A DNA stretch of 64,000 nt from Oceaniglobus roseus. Lineage in GTDB: Bacteria > Pseudomonadota > Alphaproteobacteria > Rhodobacterales > Rhodobacteraceae. Shown one piece after another: positions 51,801-59,942 of the stretch (position 1 is the first letter of the stretch; every line of letters begins with the position of its first letter). The DNA lies in NCBI RefSeq assembly GCF_002869745.1, contig NZ_PNOS01000018.1, positions 1 through 64,000 on the forward strand. The letters run 5' to 3'. A model generated the notes under the pieces. It ran no database searches. It was not told where the DNA came from and worked only from the letters and a program-made list of their open reading frames with translations. The translations under genes were made by a program, and so were the position numbers.

Positions 51801-52808
51801 TCACTCGAGCATCAGGCTGCCGTCTGTCGGCAGATAGCTGTCGGTGAAATAGAGGGCGGCGTCGGGCGCCGAAGAGAGGTCCGTGGTCTCCTGGAGCTGG
51901 CCGAGGGCGGTCTGCATCCGCTCGGGGTCGATCCCGCCCATGCCGTTCGACTTGACCCAGTCGGTCAGCACGTTGGCGTCGATGGCCAGTTGCAGGCGGC
52001 GGGTTTCGAGGTCGAGATCCGCGGCCGGGTTGCGCTCCAGCATCGCCTTCACCGCGGCTTGCGGGTCGGCGATGGCCGCCTTCCAACCCTTCGCGGTGGC
52101 GCGGAGGAAGCCGGTGACGGCTTCCGGGTTGTCCTTGGCGAAGTCGGTGTTGACGATCACCGCGTTGCCGTAGAGCGCGACGCCGTGGTCGGCCATGAGG
52201 ATGGTCGAGATGTCGTCCTCGGGAACGCCGAGGCGGACGAGGTTCAGGAAGGAGGAGAAGGAGAAGCCGGTCACGGCGTCGACCTTGCCTTCGGCCAGCA
52301 TCGGCTCGCGGGTCGGGAAGCCGACCGGTTCCACGGTGATCTTGCCCATGTCCAGATCGTTGGCCTTGGCGAAGGCGGGGAACTGCGCCCAGGCCCCGTC
52401 GGGGGGCGGGGCGCCCAGCACCTTGCCTTCGAGGTCCTTCGGCGCCTCGACGCCGCGGGATTTCAGCCCGACCACGGCGAAGGGCGGCTTGTCGTAGACC
52501 ATCATCACCGCGATCACCGGCGCGCCGGGGTTCTTGTCGAGGAACGGGACGAGGGAGTTGATGTCGGCGAGGCCCACGGGATAGGCGCCGGTTGCCACCT
52601 TCGGGATCGCGTCGAGGGAGCCCTGGCCCGCGGCGATTTCCACCTCCAGCCCTTCCTCGGCGTAGAAGCCGCTGTCGATCGCCTGGAAATAGGGCGCGGC
52701 GGGGCCTTCGAACTTCCAGTCGAGCGCGAAGGGCATGGCCGTCTGGGCGGCGGCCGCGGTGGCGCCGAACGCAAGCAGGAAAGCAGGAACGAGGGGTTTC
52801 AGGAACAT
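51801..52808 (-). CDS. ABC transporter substrate-binding protein, NMT1/THI5-like
   Basis: This 335-residue protein has a signal peptide (residues 1-~21). The NMT1-type features FALDWKFEGPAAPYFQAIDSGFY and DINSLVPFLDKNPGAPVIAV are visible. Ligands for this fold include sulfonates, nitrate, HMP and purine or pyrimidine derivatives; I cannot choose. No thiamine riboswitch is visible upstream. It is the first gene of a three-gene importer operon. Confidence 0.9.
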   Translation of the reverse strand: MFLKPLVPAFLLAFGATAAAAQTAMPFALDWKFEGPAAPYFQAIDSGFYAEEGLEVEIAAGQGSLDAIPKVATGAYPVGLADINSLVPFLDKNPGAPVIAVMMVYDKPPFAVVGLKSRGVEAPKDLEGKVLGAPPPDGAWAQFPAFAKANDLDMGKITVEPVGFPTREPMLAEGKVDAVTGFSFSSFLNLVRLGVPEDDISTILMADHGVALYGNAVIVNTDFAKDNPEAVTGFLRATAKGWKAAIADPQAAVKAMLERNPAADLDLETRRLQLAIDANVLTDWVKSNGMGGIDPERMQTALGQLQETTDLSSAPDAALYFTDSYLPTDGSLMLE

Positions 52809-52924
52809 CGGGCGGACCTTCTTCTCTGGGATCGTGGTGGCACGGCGCGGGGCCCTGCCGCGAGATCATTGTGCGGCGCGGCGGGCTTGCACAGGGGAGA
52901 AGATGGATTCGCGGTCGTTTCCGC

Positions 52925-53596
52925 TCAGACTGCCCGGATTTTGGGCGCTTCGGCCAGCAGTCCCGCCCAGGCCGCGCCGTCGAGGAGCGTGGCGGCGGTG
53001 TGATGGGCGCGGGAGGTGGCGGGGTGCACGAGGTCGGGCACCTGCACCACGGTCATGCCGGCGGCGAGGGCGGCCATGGTGCCGACATCGCTGTCCTCGA
53101 AGGCGAGGCAGCGCGTCGGGTCTCGGCCGAGGCGTCGCGCGGCCTCGAGATAGACGTCGGGGGCGGGCTTGCCCAGGGGCACCTCGTCGAAGCCGGTCAC
53201 TTGGGAGATGCGCCCGGCGAGGTCGGAGTTGTCGAGCTTCCTGAGCGCCGAGGCGCGGGCGCTGTTGGTGGCGACGGCGAAGGGCGTGCCGCTGTCCGAG
53301 AGGCGGTCGATCAGGTCGCCCGCCCCGGGCTTCAGCGGCACGCCGTCCTCCATGAGACGGCGCATCGCGGCGCCCCAGGCGCCGTCGAGCGCGGCGAGGT
53401 CGAGGCCGGGGCCAAACCGGTCGGCAAGACGGCGCTTGCCCGCCTCGTGGTCGGTGCCGATCAGCCCGGCCATGAAGGCGGCGTCGGCCTCGTGCCCCAG
53501 ATGCGCGAGCGCGGCGAGACCCGCGTCGATCGCCAGCCGCTCGGTGTCGAGCAGGAGTCCGTCGAGATCGAAGATCACCGCGTGGTATTGCGTCAT
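52925..53596 (-). CDS. HAD family phosphatase, beta-phosphoglucomutase-like
   Basis: This 223-residue HAD protein has nucleophile Asp in VIFDLDGLLLDTE, Thr/Ser motif in ATNSARASAL, Lys in PLGKPAPDVYLEA and the acidic motif in FEDSDVGTMAA. It is a sugar-phosphate or nucleotide phosphatase or mutase; the substrate is unknown. ATG 53596 begins right at the first motif. The gene stands alone. Confidence 0.92.
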   Translation of the reverse strand: MTQYHAVIFDLDGLLLDTERLAIDAGLAALAHLGHEADAAFMAGLIGTDHEAGKRRLADRFGPGLDLAALDGAWGAAMRRLMEDGVPLKPGAGDLIDRLSDSGTPFAVATNSARASALRKLDNSDLAGRISQVTGFDEVPLGKPAPDVYLEAARRLGRDPTRCLAFEDSDVGTMAALAAGMTVVQVPDLVHPATSRAHHTAATLLDGAAWAGLLAEAPKIRAV

Positions 53597-53786
53597 GTCC
53601 GCCCTTTCGCCGCCTTGCCCCGCAGGGTGTTCCGTCGGGACATAGCGGCTCGGGGCGGAAATGGCACCCCTTCTGGCGCGGCGCGACCAGGCGCTTCCCG
53701 TCCGTGACGGTCCTTCGGGCAGGGCGCGGAAGACGGACACCCCGCGGGACGGCTGTCGTGGGCGCCGCTTCCGTTTTCCGCTGCGC

Positions 53787-55763
53787 TCAGAGGGTCAGGC
53801 GGAAGCGGGCGAAGCCGTTCTCGCCGTCGCCCGCGGGCTCCAGCGTGACCCCCGGCACCGCGTCGGCATAGGCGGCGCCGCCGGGGCCGGTGTCGAACAG
53901 GACCGTGGTGCCGGGCATCGGCGCGAAGGACCAGTTGCCGTCGGCCTTCGGGTTGATCGTGCCCTGCTCGACGATGTAGCGCACGATCACGTCGCGGTTG
54001 GTGTCCGGGCCCTCGAACACGATGGTGTCGCCCTTCGCGCCCGGGAAGTCGCCGCCGCCCGAGGCGCGGTAGTTGTTGGTGGCGACGATGAACTCCTGCG
54101 TGTCCGTCACCGGCTGGCCCTCGTGCATCAGGTCGAGGATGCGGGTGGCGCCGGGATTGATCTCGACCCCCTTCGCGTCGAAGCGGGAGGGTTGCGAGAG
54201 GTCGATCCGGTAGGTCACGCCGTCGATCACGTCGAAGTTGTAGCTGGGGAAGTCGGGGTTCAGCAGGATCGCGTCGGTGCTGCCGGGTTCGATCCGGTTG
54301 AACATTCCCGCCGAGCGGTCGAGCCAGCCGCGCAGGTCGGCCCCGGTGATGCGGACCGCGCGCACGGTGTTGGGATAGAGGTAGAGGTCGGCGACATTCT
54401 TGATCGCCACGTCCCCCACCGGCACGTCGGTGTAGTACTCGGGCCCGCCCCGCCCGCCCGCCTTGAACGGCGCGGCGGCGGAGAGGAGGGGGAGGGCGGC
54501 GTGCTCGGTGCCCGCCAGCATCTGGGCGATGTACCAGGTCTGGGCGTTGCTGACGATCTGCACGGACGGATCGTCGGCCACCAGCGCGAAGTAGCTGTAG
54601 AGCGGCGCGTCGGTCTTGCCCACGGCGCGGCGGACATAGGCGAGCGTCGCCTCGTGGTCGGCCTCGGCCGCCGCCAGCACCTTCTCCTGGCTCTCGACCA
54701 GCGGCGTGACCGAGCGGTCCTCGTTGCGCTTCGAGATCGGCCGGGTCTCGACGCTGGAGGCGGCGATGCGCCAGCCCGCGCCGTCCCTTTCGAGCAGCAG
54801 GTCGATCACCCCGAGGTGGCTGCCCCAGAAACCGCCCATGGTGGCCGGAACGCCGTGGAGTGTGCCCTTCTGCGCGTCGACGGCGGCAAAATCGGTGTAG
54901 TCCGCCGAGGGGAAGACGAGGTGCGAGTGGCCGGTCAGGATCGCGTCGATCCCCGGAACGGTGGCGAGCGCGGTCGAGGCGTTCTCCATCCCCTCCTCGG
55001 GGGTCGCGGCGCCGATGCCGGAGTGCGACAGGGCCACGACGATGTCCGCCCCCGCCTCGCGCATCTGCGGCACCCAGGCCTTCGCGGCGGCGACGATGTC
55101 GCGGGTCGCGACGTTGCCTTCCAGGTGCTTGCGGTCCCAGTTCATGATCTGCGGCGGCACGAAGCCGATGATGCCGACCTTGATCGGATGGCTCAGACCG
55201 GCCCCGTCCGTCAGGGTCCGCTCGAGGATGATGTAGGGCGGCAGAAGGCCCTCGTCCCTGGTCGGGTCGGCGCCGAGCTTCTTCACCACGTTGGCCGAGA
55301 CAACGGGGAAGTTGGCCCCGGCCAGCGCCTTGGCGAGGAAGCCGAGGCCGTAGTTGAACTCGTGGTTGCCGAGGGTCGAGGCGTCGAAGTCGAGCGTGTT
55401 CATCGCCGCGATGACCGGGTGCAGGTCGCCCTCCTTCATCCCTTTCTCATAGGCGATGTAGTCGCCCATCGGGTTGCCCTGCAGGAAGTCGCCATTGTCG
55501 AGCAGCAGCGTGTTCGCCGCCTCGGCGCGCACGTCGGCGATGTGGGCGGCGGTGCGGGCGAGGCCCACGGTGTCCACCGGCTTGTCGGCGTAGTAGTCGT
55601 AGGGGAAGACGTGGACGTGCAGGTCCGTCGTCTCCATCAGCCTGAGATGCGCCTGTCCCGCCGCGGCGCGGGCGGTGAAGGGATGGGTGAGGATCAGCGC
55701 ACCGGCGGCGCCGCCGACGACGAAGCTGCGGCGGGACATTACAAGGCGGTCTGGACGGGACAT
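53787..55763 (-). CDS. cpdB: 2',3'-cyclic-nucleotide 2'-phosphodiesterase/3'-nucleotidase
   Basis: This 658-residue periplasmic enzyme has a Tat-type signal (SRRSFVVGGAAGALIL) at residues 10-25. The metallophosphoesterase domain has ETTDLHVHVFPYDY, LLLDNGDFLQGNPMG, LGNHEFNYGLGFL and TGHSHLVFPS. The C-terminal nucleotidase domain follows (residues ~370-600, with the substrate-ring region NFDVIDGVTY). It converts cyclic nucleotides from RNA breakdown to nucleosides outside the cytoplasm. GGAG precedes ATG 55763. Confidence 0.94.
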   Translation of the reverse strand: MSRPDRLVMSRRSFVVGGAAGALILTHPFTARAAAGQAHLRLMETTDLHVHVFPYDYYADKPVDTVGLARTAAHIADVRAEAANTLLLDNGDFLQGNPMGDYIAYEKGMKEGDLHPVIAAMNTLDFDASTLGNHEFNYGLGFLAKALAGANFPVVSANVVKKLGADPTRDEGLLPPYIILERTLTDGAGLSHPIKVGIIGFVPPQIMNWDRKHLEGNVATRDIVAAAKAWVPQMREAGADIVVALSHSGIGAATPEEGMENASTALATVPGIDAILTGHSHLVFPSADYTDFAAVDAQKGTLHGVPATMGGFWGSHLGVIDLLLERDGAGWRIAASSVETRPISKRNEDRSVTPLVESQEKVLAAAEADHEATLAYVRRAVGKTDAPLYSYFALVADDPSVQIVSNAQTWYIAQMLAGTEHAALPLLSAAAPFKAGGRGGPEYYTDVPVGDVAIKNVADLYLYPNTVRAVRITGADLRGWLDRSAGMFNRIEPGSTDAILLNPDFPSYNFDVIDGVTYRIDLSQPSRFDAKGVEINPGATRILDLMHEGQPVTDTQEFIVATNNYRASGGGDFPGAKGDTIVFEGPDTNRDVIVRYIVEQGTINPKADGNWSFAPMPGTTVLFDTGPGGAAYADAVPGVTLEPAGDGENGFARFRLTL

Positions 55764-55982
55764 GGTGTGCTCCAGGTTTGGCAGAGGCGGGGCCGGGGGC
55801 TGGTCATCGGGCTCGGGGCTGTCTGCGGTATCGGACCCGTTCAGCGTTATGGTGGTTTCCCTGTCCGGTCAATTCAGCCCGGAGTTGAACCCTCCGGCAA
55901 GGCCGCTTTTCCGTTCGCGCTCCATTTACCCGGGCCGCGCGCCGTGGCACGGGAAGGCAGGTGCGATTGCGGGAGGCGGTGC

Positions 55983-56972
55983 ATGAGACTGGCGGAAACG
56001 GTGACCTTCGGGGGCAGCGCGCTGAACCGCGCGGGCGAGCTGCGCGGCGACGGTGCGGCGCAGGCCCGGCTTCTGGCGGACCCGGCGGCGCGGGTGCTGG
56101 CGCTCTGGCGGGGCAAGCCCCTCCTTTTGCGCGAGGGCGGGACGACGGAGCTGGCCTGGCTGCCGCCCGGCCACGCGGCGCTGGAGCTGGCGGGGTCGCC
56201 GGTGTTCCTCGGGCTCGACGGCGACGACGACGGCGGCGAGGCGGGCGAGGCGCCGCGCTTCGCGGTCGACCTGTCGGCCTGGGAGCCGGAGGATGTGCCC
56301 GAGACGCTGAACGCCTTTTCCGACACCTCCGAGCAGGTGCACCCGGCGCTGCCCGACAGTCACCGCTTCGCCGAGCTTCGGGGCGCGATGACGCTTCTGT
56401 CCCCGCGCGCCGCCGAACTGGCGGCCAGCGCGAAGGCCGTGCTGGGCTGGCACCAGTCGCACCGCTTCTGCGCCCGCTGCGGCGCGGAGAGCGTGATGGC
56501 CATGGCGGGATGGCAGCGCGACTGCCCGGCCTGCGGGGGGCATCACTTCCCCCGCACCGATCCCGTGGTCATCATGCTGATCACCCGCGGCAACTCGGTC
56601 CTGATCGGCCGCTCGCCAGGCTGGCCCGAGGGCATGTTCTCGCTCCTCGCCGGCTTCGTCGAGCCGGGCGAGACGCTGGAGGCGGCCGTCCGCCGCGAAG
56701 TGTTCGAGGAGTCGGGCATCCGGGTCGGGCGGGTCGACTACCTTGCCAGCCAGCCCTGGCCCTTCCCGGCCTCGCTGATGTTCGGCTGCCGCGGCGTGGC
56801 GGAGCCGGGCGAGATCACCATCGACCCGGCCGAGATCGAGACGGCGCTCTGGGTCACGCGCGAGGAGATGGCCGACATCTTCGCGGGCGTGCACCCGAGG
56901 ATCCGCGCGCCGCGCAAGGGGGCGATCGCGGGCTTCCTGCTGCACCACTGGCTGGCGGACACGCTGGACTGA
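55983..56972 (+). CDS. nudC: NAD(+) diphosphatase
   Basis: This 329-residue NudC protein has four zinc Cys (CARCG and CPACG), the complete Nudix box (GFVEPGETLEAAVRREVFEESG) and the NADH-pyrophosphatase signature SQPWPFPASLM. It hydrolyses NADH/NAD+ to NMN and AMP and may remove NAD caps from RNA. ATG 55983 follows GGGAGG; the frame is open far upstream, but that part is antisense to cpdB and has no coding character. Confidence 0.95.
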   Translation: MRLAETVTFGGSALNRAGELRGDGAAQARLLADPAARVLALWRGKPLLLREGGTTELAWLPPGHAALELAGSPVFLGLDGDDDGGEAGEAPRFAVDLSAWEPEDVPETLNAFSDTSEQVHPALPDSHRFAELRGAMTLLSPRAAELAASAKAVLGWHQSHRFCARCGAESVMAMAGWQRDCPACGGHHFPRTDPVVIMLITRGNSVLIGRSPGWPEGMFSLLAGFVEPGETLEAAVRREVFEESGIRVGRVDYLASQPWPFPASLMFGCRGVAEPGEITIDPAEIETALWVTREEMADIFAGVHPRIRAPRKGAIAGFLLHHWLADTLD

Positions 56973-57093
56973 CGGGCGGCGTTCCCGCGGCGCCGGTGCA
57001 TGCGCCCGGCGGGGACGCCACGGGCCTTGCGGGGATACAAGTCCGGGATTATGCCCGGACCGGGGGCAGGGCCAACCAGACGCCGGAGAGAGC

Positions 57094-57558
57094 ATGAAGT
57101 TCAACAGCCGCCAGGACATCGGAGCGCCGATCGCGGAAGTCTTCGCCGCCGTCAGCAACTTCGAGACCTTCGAGTTGCAGATGCTGCGCCGCGGGATCGA
57201 GGTCGTCCGGCTGGACGACGGCGCGGATCCCGCGAAGGCCGCCTGGCGCATCGCCTTCGACTTCCGCGGCCGTCAGCGGCAGATGGCGGCGCGGGTCGTC
57301 CGATATGAACCGGCGACGGGCCATACCCTCTCGGGCCACACCGACGGTCTGAACGTCGAGATCGTCACCGAGCTGATCGAGCTGTCGAAATCGCGCACCC
57401 GGCTGCTGGTCTCCTGCGAACTCCTGCCGCAATCGATCACCGCGCGGCTGCTGGTCCAGTCGCTGAAGCTGGCCAAGGGCAACCTCGCCCGCCGCTTCGA
57501 CGCCCGGCTCGAGACCTTCGCCCGCGAGATCGAGAGGAAGCACGACCGCAAGGCGTGA
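57094..57558 (+). CDS. SRPBCC family protein
   Basis: This 154-residue protein has the START-like SRPBCC pattern: KFNSRQDIGAPIAEVFAAVSNFETFE at the N-terminus, a central beta sheet and a long C-terminal helix (LARRFDARLETFAREIERK). Such proteins bind hydrophobic ligands. The function is unknown. It is convergent with cobO and follows nudC by 121 bases. Confidence 0.85.
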   Translation: MKFNSRQDIGAPIAEVFAAVSNFETFELQMLRRGIEVVRLDDGADPAKAAWRIAFDFRGRQRQMAARVVRYEPATGHTLSGHTDGLNVEIVTELIELSKSRTRLLVSCELLPQSITARLLVQSLKLAKGNLARRFDARLETFAREIERKHDRKA

Positions 57559-57581
57559 TCCCCCGCGGGCCGGCCGCCCGA

Positions 57582-58223
57582 TCAGAACTCCACGCCGATC
57601 TGCGCCTTGATGCCCGAGCGGAACGGGTGCTTCACCAGCTCCATCTCGGTCACGAGGTCCGCGATCTCGATCAGCTCGTCCTTGGCATTGCGCCCGGTCA
57701 GCACGACATGGGTCATCGGCGGCTTCTCGTCCCGCAGGAAGGCCACGACCTCGGCGATGTCGATGTAGTCGTAGCGCAGCGCGATATTGATCTCGTCCAG
57801 CAGCACCATGGCGTTGGCGGGGTCGCGGATCAGCTCCTTCGCCTTGGCCCAGGCGGCCTGCGCCATCTCGGTGTCGCGCGAGCGGTCCTGGGTTTCCCAG
57901 GTGAAGCCCTCGCCCATGGTGTGGAAGGCGCAGACGTCGGAAAAGCGCGACAGGATCAGGTCACGCTCTCCGGTGGACATGCCGCCCTTGATGAACTGCA
58001 CCACGGCGCATTGCATGTCGTGGGCGATGCAGCGGAAGATCATCCCGAAGGCGGCACTGGACTTTCCCTTGCCCTTGCCGGTGTGGACGATCACCAGGCC
58101 CTTCCGTTCCGTCTTGGTCGCCATGATCTTGTCGCGGGCGGCCTTCTTCTTGGCCATCTTCGCGGCGTGGCGCTCCAGGTCCTCCCGGTCGGGGGCGGGG
58201 GTGTTCTCCGGGGTGTCGGTCAT
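57582..58223 (-). CDS. cobO: cob(I)yrinic acid a,c-diamide adenosyltransferase
   Basis: This 213-residue protein is CobO/BtuR-like, with the P-loop HTGKGKGKSSAAFG and the segments VQFIKGGMSTGE and LLDEINIALRYDYI. It transfers the adenosyl group of ATP to the reduced corrin, one of the late steps of adenosylcobalamin synthesis. The family-typical Lys-rich N-terminus (AKMAKKKAARDK) is present. cobN lies 1.7 kb upstream on the same strand, so the two are part of one cobalamin region interrupted by small genes. Confidence 0.95.
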   Translation of the reverse strand: MTDTPENTPAPDREDLERHAAKMAKKKAARDKIMATKTERKGLVIVHTGKGKGKSSAAFGMIFRCIAHDMQCAVVQFIKGGMSTGERDLILSRFSDVCAFHTMGEGFTWETQDRSRDTEMAQAAWAKAKELIRDPANAMVLLDEINIALRYDYIDIAEVVAFLRDEKPPMTHVVLTGRNAKDELIEIADLVTEMELVKHPFRSGIKAQIGVEF

Positions 58224-58314
58224 CGGCTCCTCCTGCTGCGCGGGCAGGATGTCGCCCCGACGCGGCGGGCGCAAGGCGATAGGCGCCGCCGGGCGCGCGG
58301 ACGCGCCCGCCGGG

Positions 58315-58860
58315 TCATTTCACCGAGACGGTGGCATTGCGGTACTTGAACTCGTCACGCTCGGGATCGGTGCGCGCGGCGTTGATCGCGCCGACGATCA
58401 CCGCGCCCAGAAGCCCGCCCCCGGCGGCGTTCTGGCTGCGCTGCTCGGCCGTGGCGTTGTAGACGGTCACGGTGGACGAGCCGGAGCGCCCGTCGGGGTG
58501 GGTGCAGCGGATGAACAGCGCCGGGGAGTTCGGACCGTAGTTCGGGACGATCACGTTGGCGGGGGTCTGGAACCGTGCGGTGTAGATGCCCGAATCGAGC
58601 TGGCAGGCCAGCCCCGTGATCTCGGTCGAGCCGCCCTGCGCGCCGGTGCCGCGGGTCCGGACCGTCACCGTCTCCTGTCCGCGGAAGCGGGGCACCGGGT
58701 TGCCGCGGGCGCGGGGCCGCGCATAGACGTCGAGCCCGACCGCATCGCCGGGCACCTTCGGCGTGATGTTGACCGGCGGCGTGGTCACGTCCGCCACCTC
58801 GCAGGCGGCAAGCAGGGTTAGGGTGGCGAGCAGGGCCGGAACGGCGGCGGTACGGGTCAT
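58315..58860 (-). CDS. lipoprotein of unknown function
   Basis: This 181-residue protein has a signal peptide with lipobox LLAAC (lipid anchor at Cys20). The mature part is Thr/Val-rich beta-type sequence with two Cys (LACQL, FIRCTHPDG) and a Gly/Ala segment (GGGLLGAVIVGAINAA) near the C-terminus, perhaps membrane-associated. No family is recognised. It sits between cobO and the next genes; a link to cobalamin is not supported. Confidence 0.75.
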   Translation of the reverse strand: MTRTAAVPALLATLTLLAACEVADVTTPPVNITPKVPGDAVGLDVYARPRARGNPVPRFRGQETVTVRTRGTGAQGGSTEITGLACQLDSGIYTARFQTPANVIVPNYGPNSPALFIRCTHPDGRSGSSTVTVYNATAEQRSQNAAGGGLLGAVIVGAINAARTDPERDEFKYRNATVSVK

Positions 58861-59011
58861 CCTGGAGTCCTTGGCAAATGTCGGTCGTGCTTAGGGGGTG
58901 CAGGGAGGCGCGGCAATCCGCGGCCTCCCCGGGGCGGCGCTTTGTGCCCTCCTGTGGCATGACGGACCCGCATTAACAGATCCTTAACCACGCCCCGCGC
59001 AGTCTGTGGCC

Positions 59012-59341
59012 ATGCGCCACATCTCTTCATTCCGCCGATCCTCTGTCATCCCCGCCGTCGTCGCGGCATCTCTGGCCCTCCTCGCCGGGTGCGACAGCCC
59101 AAGTGTCGCCTTCTCGGGCGTCCCGGCGCAGCGGATCACGGTGGGGCCCTCGACCTTCAGCGTGCGGGTGCGCGGCGAACGTGCCGAATCCCTGCGGGTG
59201 AGCCGGGAGTTCAGGCCGTCGGAAAGCGCGGTGCTGGCCCGCGCGGCACAGGCGATCGAACAGGCCTCGGGCTGCGCCATCGCCAGGGGCGGGCTGGAGG
59301 GCGACCAGGCGATCCAGCGCGCGAAGCTCGACTGCGGGTGA
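59012..59341 (+). CDS. small lipoprotein of unknown function
   Basis: This 109-residue protein has a hydrophobic signal (residues ~12-25), lipobox LLAGC and a short mature domain (VAFSGVPAQRITVGPSTFSVRV ...), with later Cys in SGCAIARG and KLDCG. The ATG at 59012 was preferred over GTG 59006. It could be a periplasmic, disulfide-bonded envelope protein. No homology is recognised. It is divergent from the other lipoprotein gene. Confidence 0.65.
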   Translation: MRHISSFRRSSVIPAVVAASLALLAGCDSPSVAFSGVPAQRITVGPSTFSVRVRGERAESLRVSREFRPSESAVLARAAQAIEQASGCAIARGGLEGDQAIQRAKLDCG

Positions 59342-59459
59342 ATCCCGTCGGCGTGACGCCCGTACCGGGAGCGGGACGGGATCGGGCCGGAGTCGCGCCG
59401 GGAGGTTGCCGTGCAGCGCAGGGCGGTGGCCGGCCCGGCGCTCTGGCCGCGCCGGCGGG

Positions 59460-59942
59460 TCAGGGTGTCAGCGCGCGCTCGAAGTTGATCGAAGTCGGGC
59501 GGTCGAACCCCTCGTGCGCCGTGCGCCCCGTTTCGCTGAAGCCGAGGGCGGTGAAGGTGGCGTGGTTCTCGGTCAGTTCCACCCGGGTCTGGAGACGCAG
59601 ACGCGGCAATCCTTCGGCGCGGGCGATCGCCTCCGCCGCGTCGATCAGCGCGCGGGCGAGGCCGCGGCCCCGCCGGGCCGGATCGACGGCGAGCTTGCCG
59701 AGGTAGAGCGCGTCGGGCTGCCACGTGCAGAACAGGCAGGCATGGGGCGCGGCATCGGGCCCGATCACCAGAACGGTTTCCCGCGCCGCGGTCGCCGCGA
59801 TGTCCTGCGGCGTCAGGCGATGGAGCGAGGAGGGCGGGTCGATCCGCCCCTCCATCCCCGCGAAGCAGCGGTGCAACAGGCGGTGGAGCGCCGCCCAGTC
59901 GGCCGGGTCTGCGGCGCGGCGGATCCCGGGCGCGTCGGTCAT
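59460..59942 (-). CDS. GNAT family N-acetyltransferase
   Basis: This 160-residue GNAT protein has the acetyl-CoA site KLAVDPARRGRGLARALID (motif A, with the R-R-G-R-G pyrophosphate loop) and motif B FTALGFSETGRTAHEG. The substrate is unknown. The ATG at 59942 overlaps the cobN stop by 4 bases, so it is translated with cobN. A second GNAT gene lies on the other side of cobN. Homologous GNATs in cobalamin loci have no established role. Confidence 0.87.
   Translation of the reverse strand: MTDAPGIRRAADPADWAALHRLLHRCFAGMEGRIDPPSSLHRLTPQDIAATAARETVLVIGPDAAPHACLFCTWQPDALYLGKLAVDPARRGRGLARALIDAAEAIARAEGLPRLRLQTRVELTENHATFTALGFSETGRTAHEGFDRPTSINFERALTP

Noticed and set aside
52809-52924. Possible TPP riboswitch before the NMT1-type binding protein
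   Set aside because: I looked for the CTGAGA and ACCTGATC-type elements of the thiamine riboswitch and did not find them in the gap.
55874-55890. Partial match to the GCCTCCGGCGGGG box (CCCTCCGGCAAGG)
   Set aside because: Only the central part matches and the second half is missing, so I do not count it as a copy.
53661-55982. Long open frame upstream of and in frame with nudC
   Set aside because: It is antisense to cpdB, and its composition (Gly, His, Arg, Val blocks) is the usual shadow of a high-GC coding strand. The real nudC start is ATG 55983, with a GGGAGG site.
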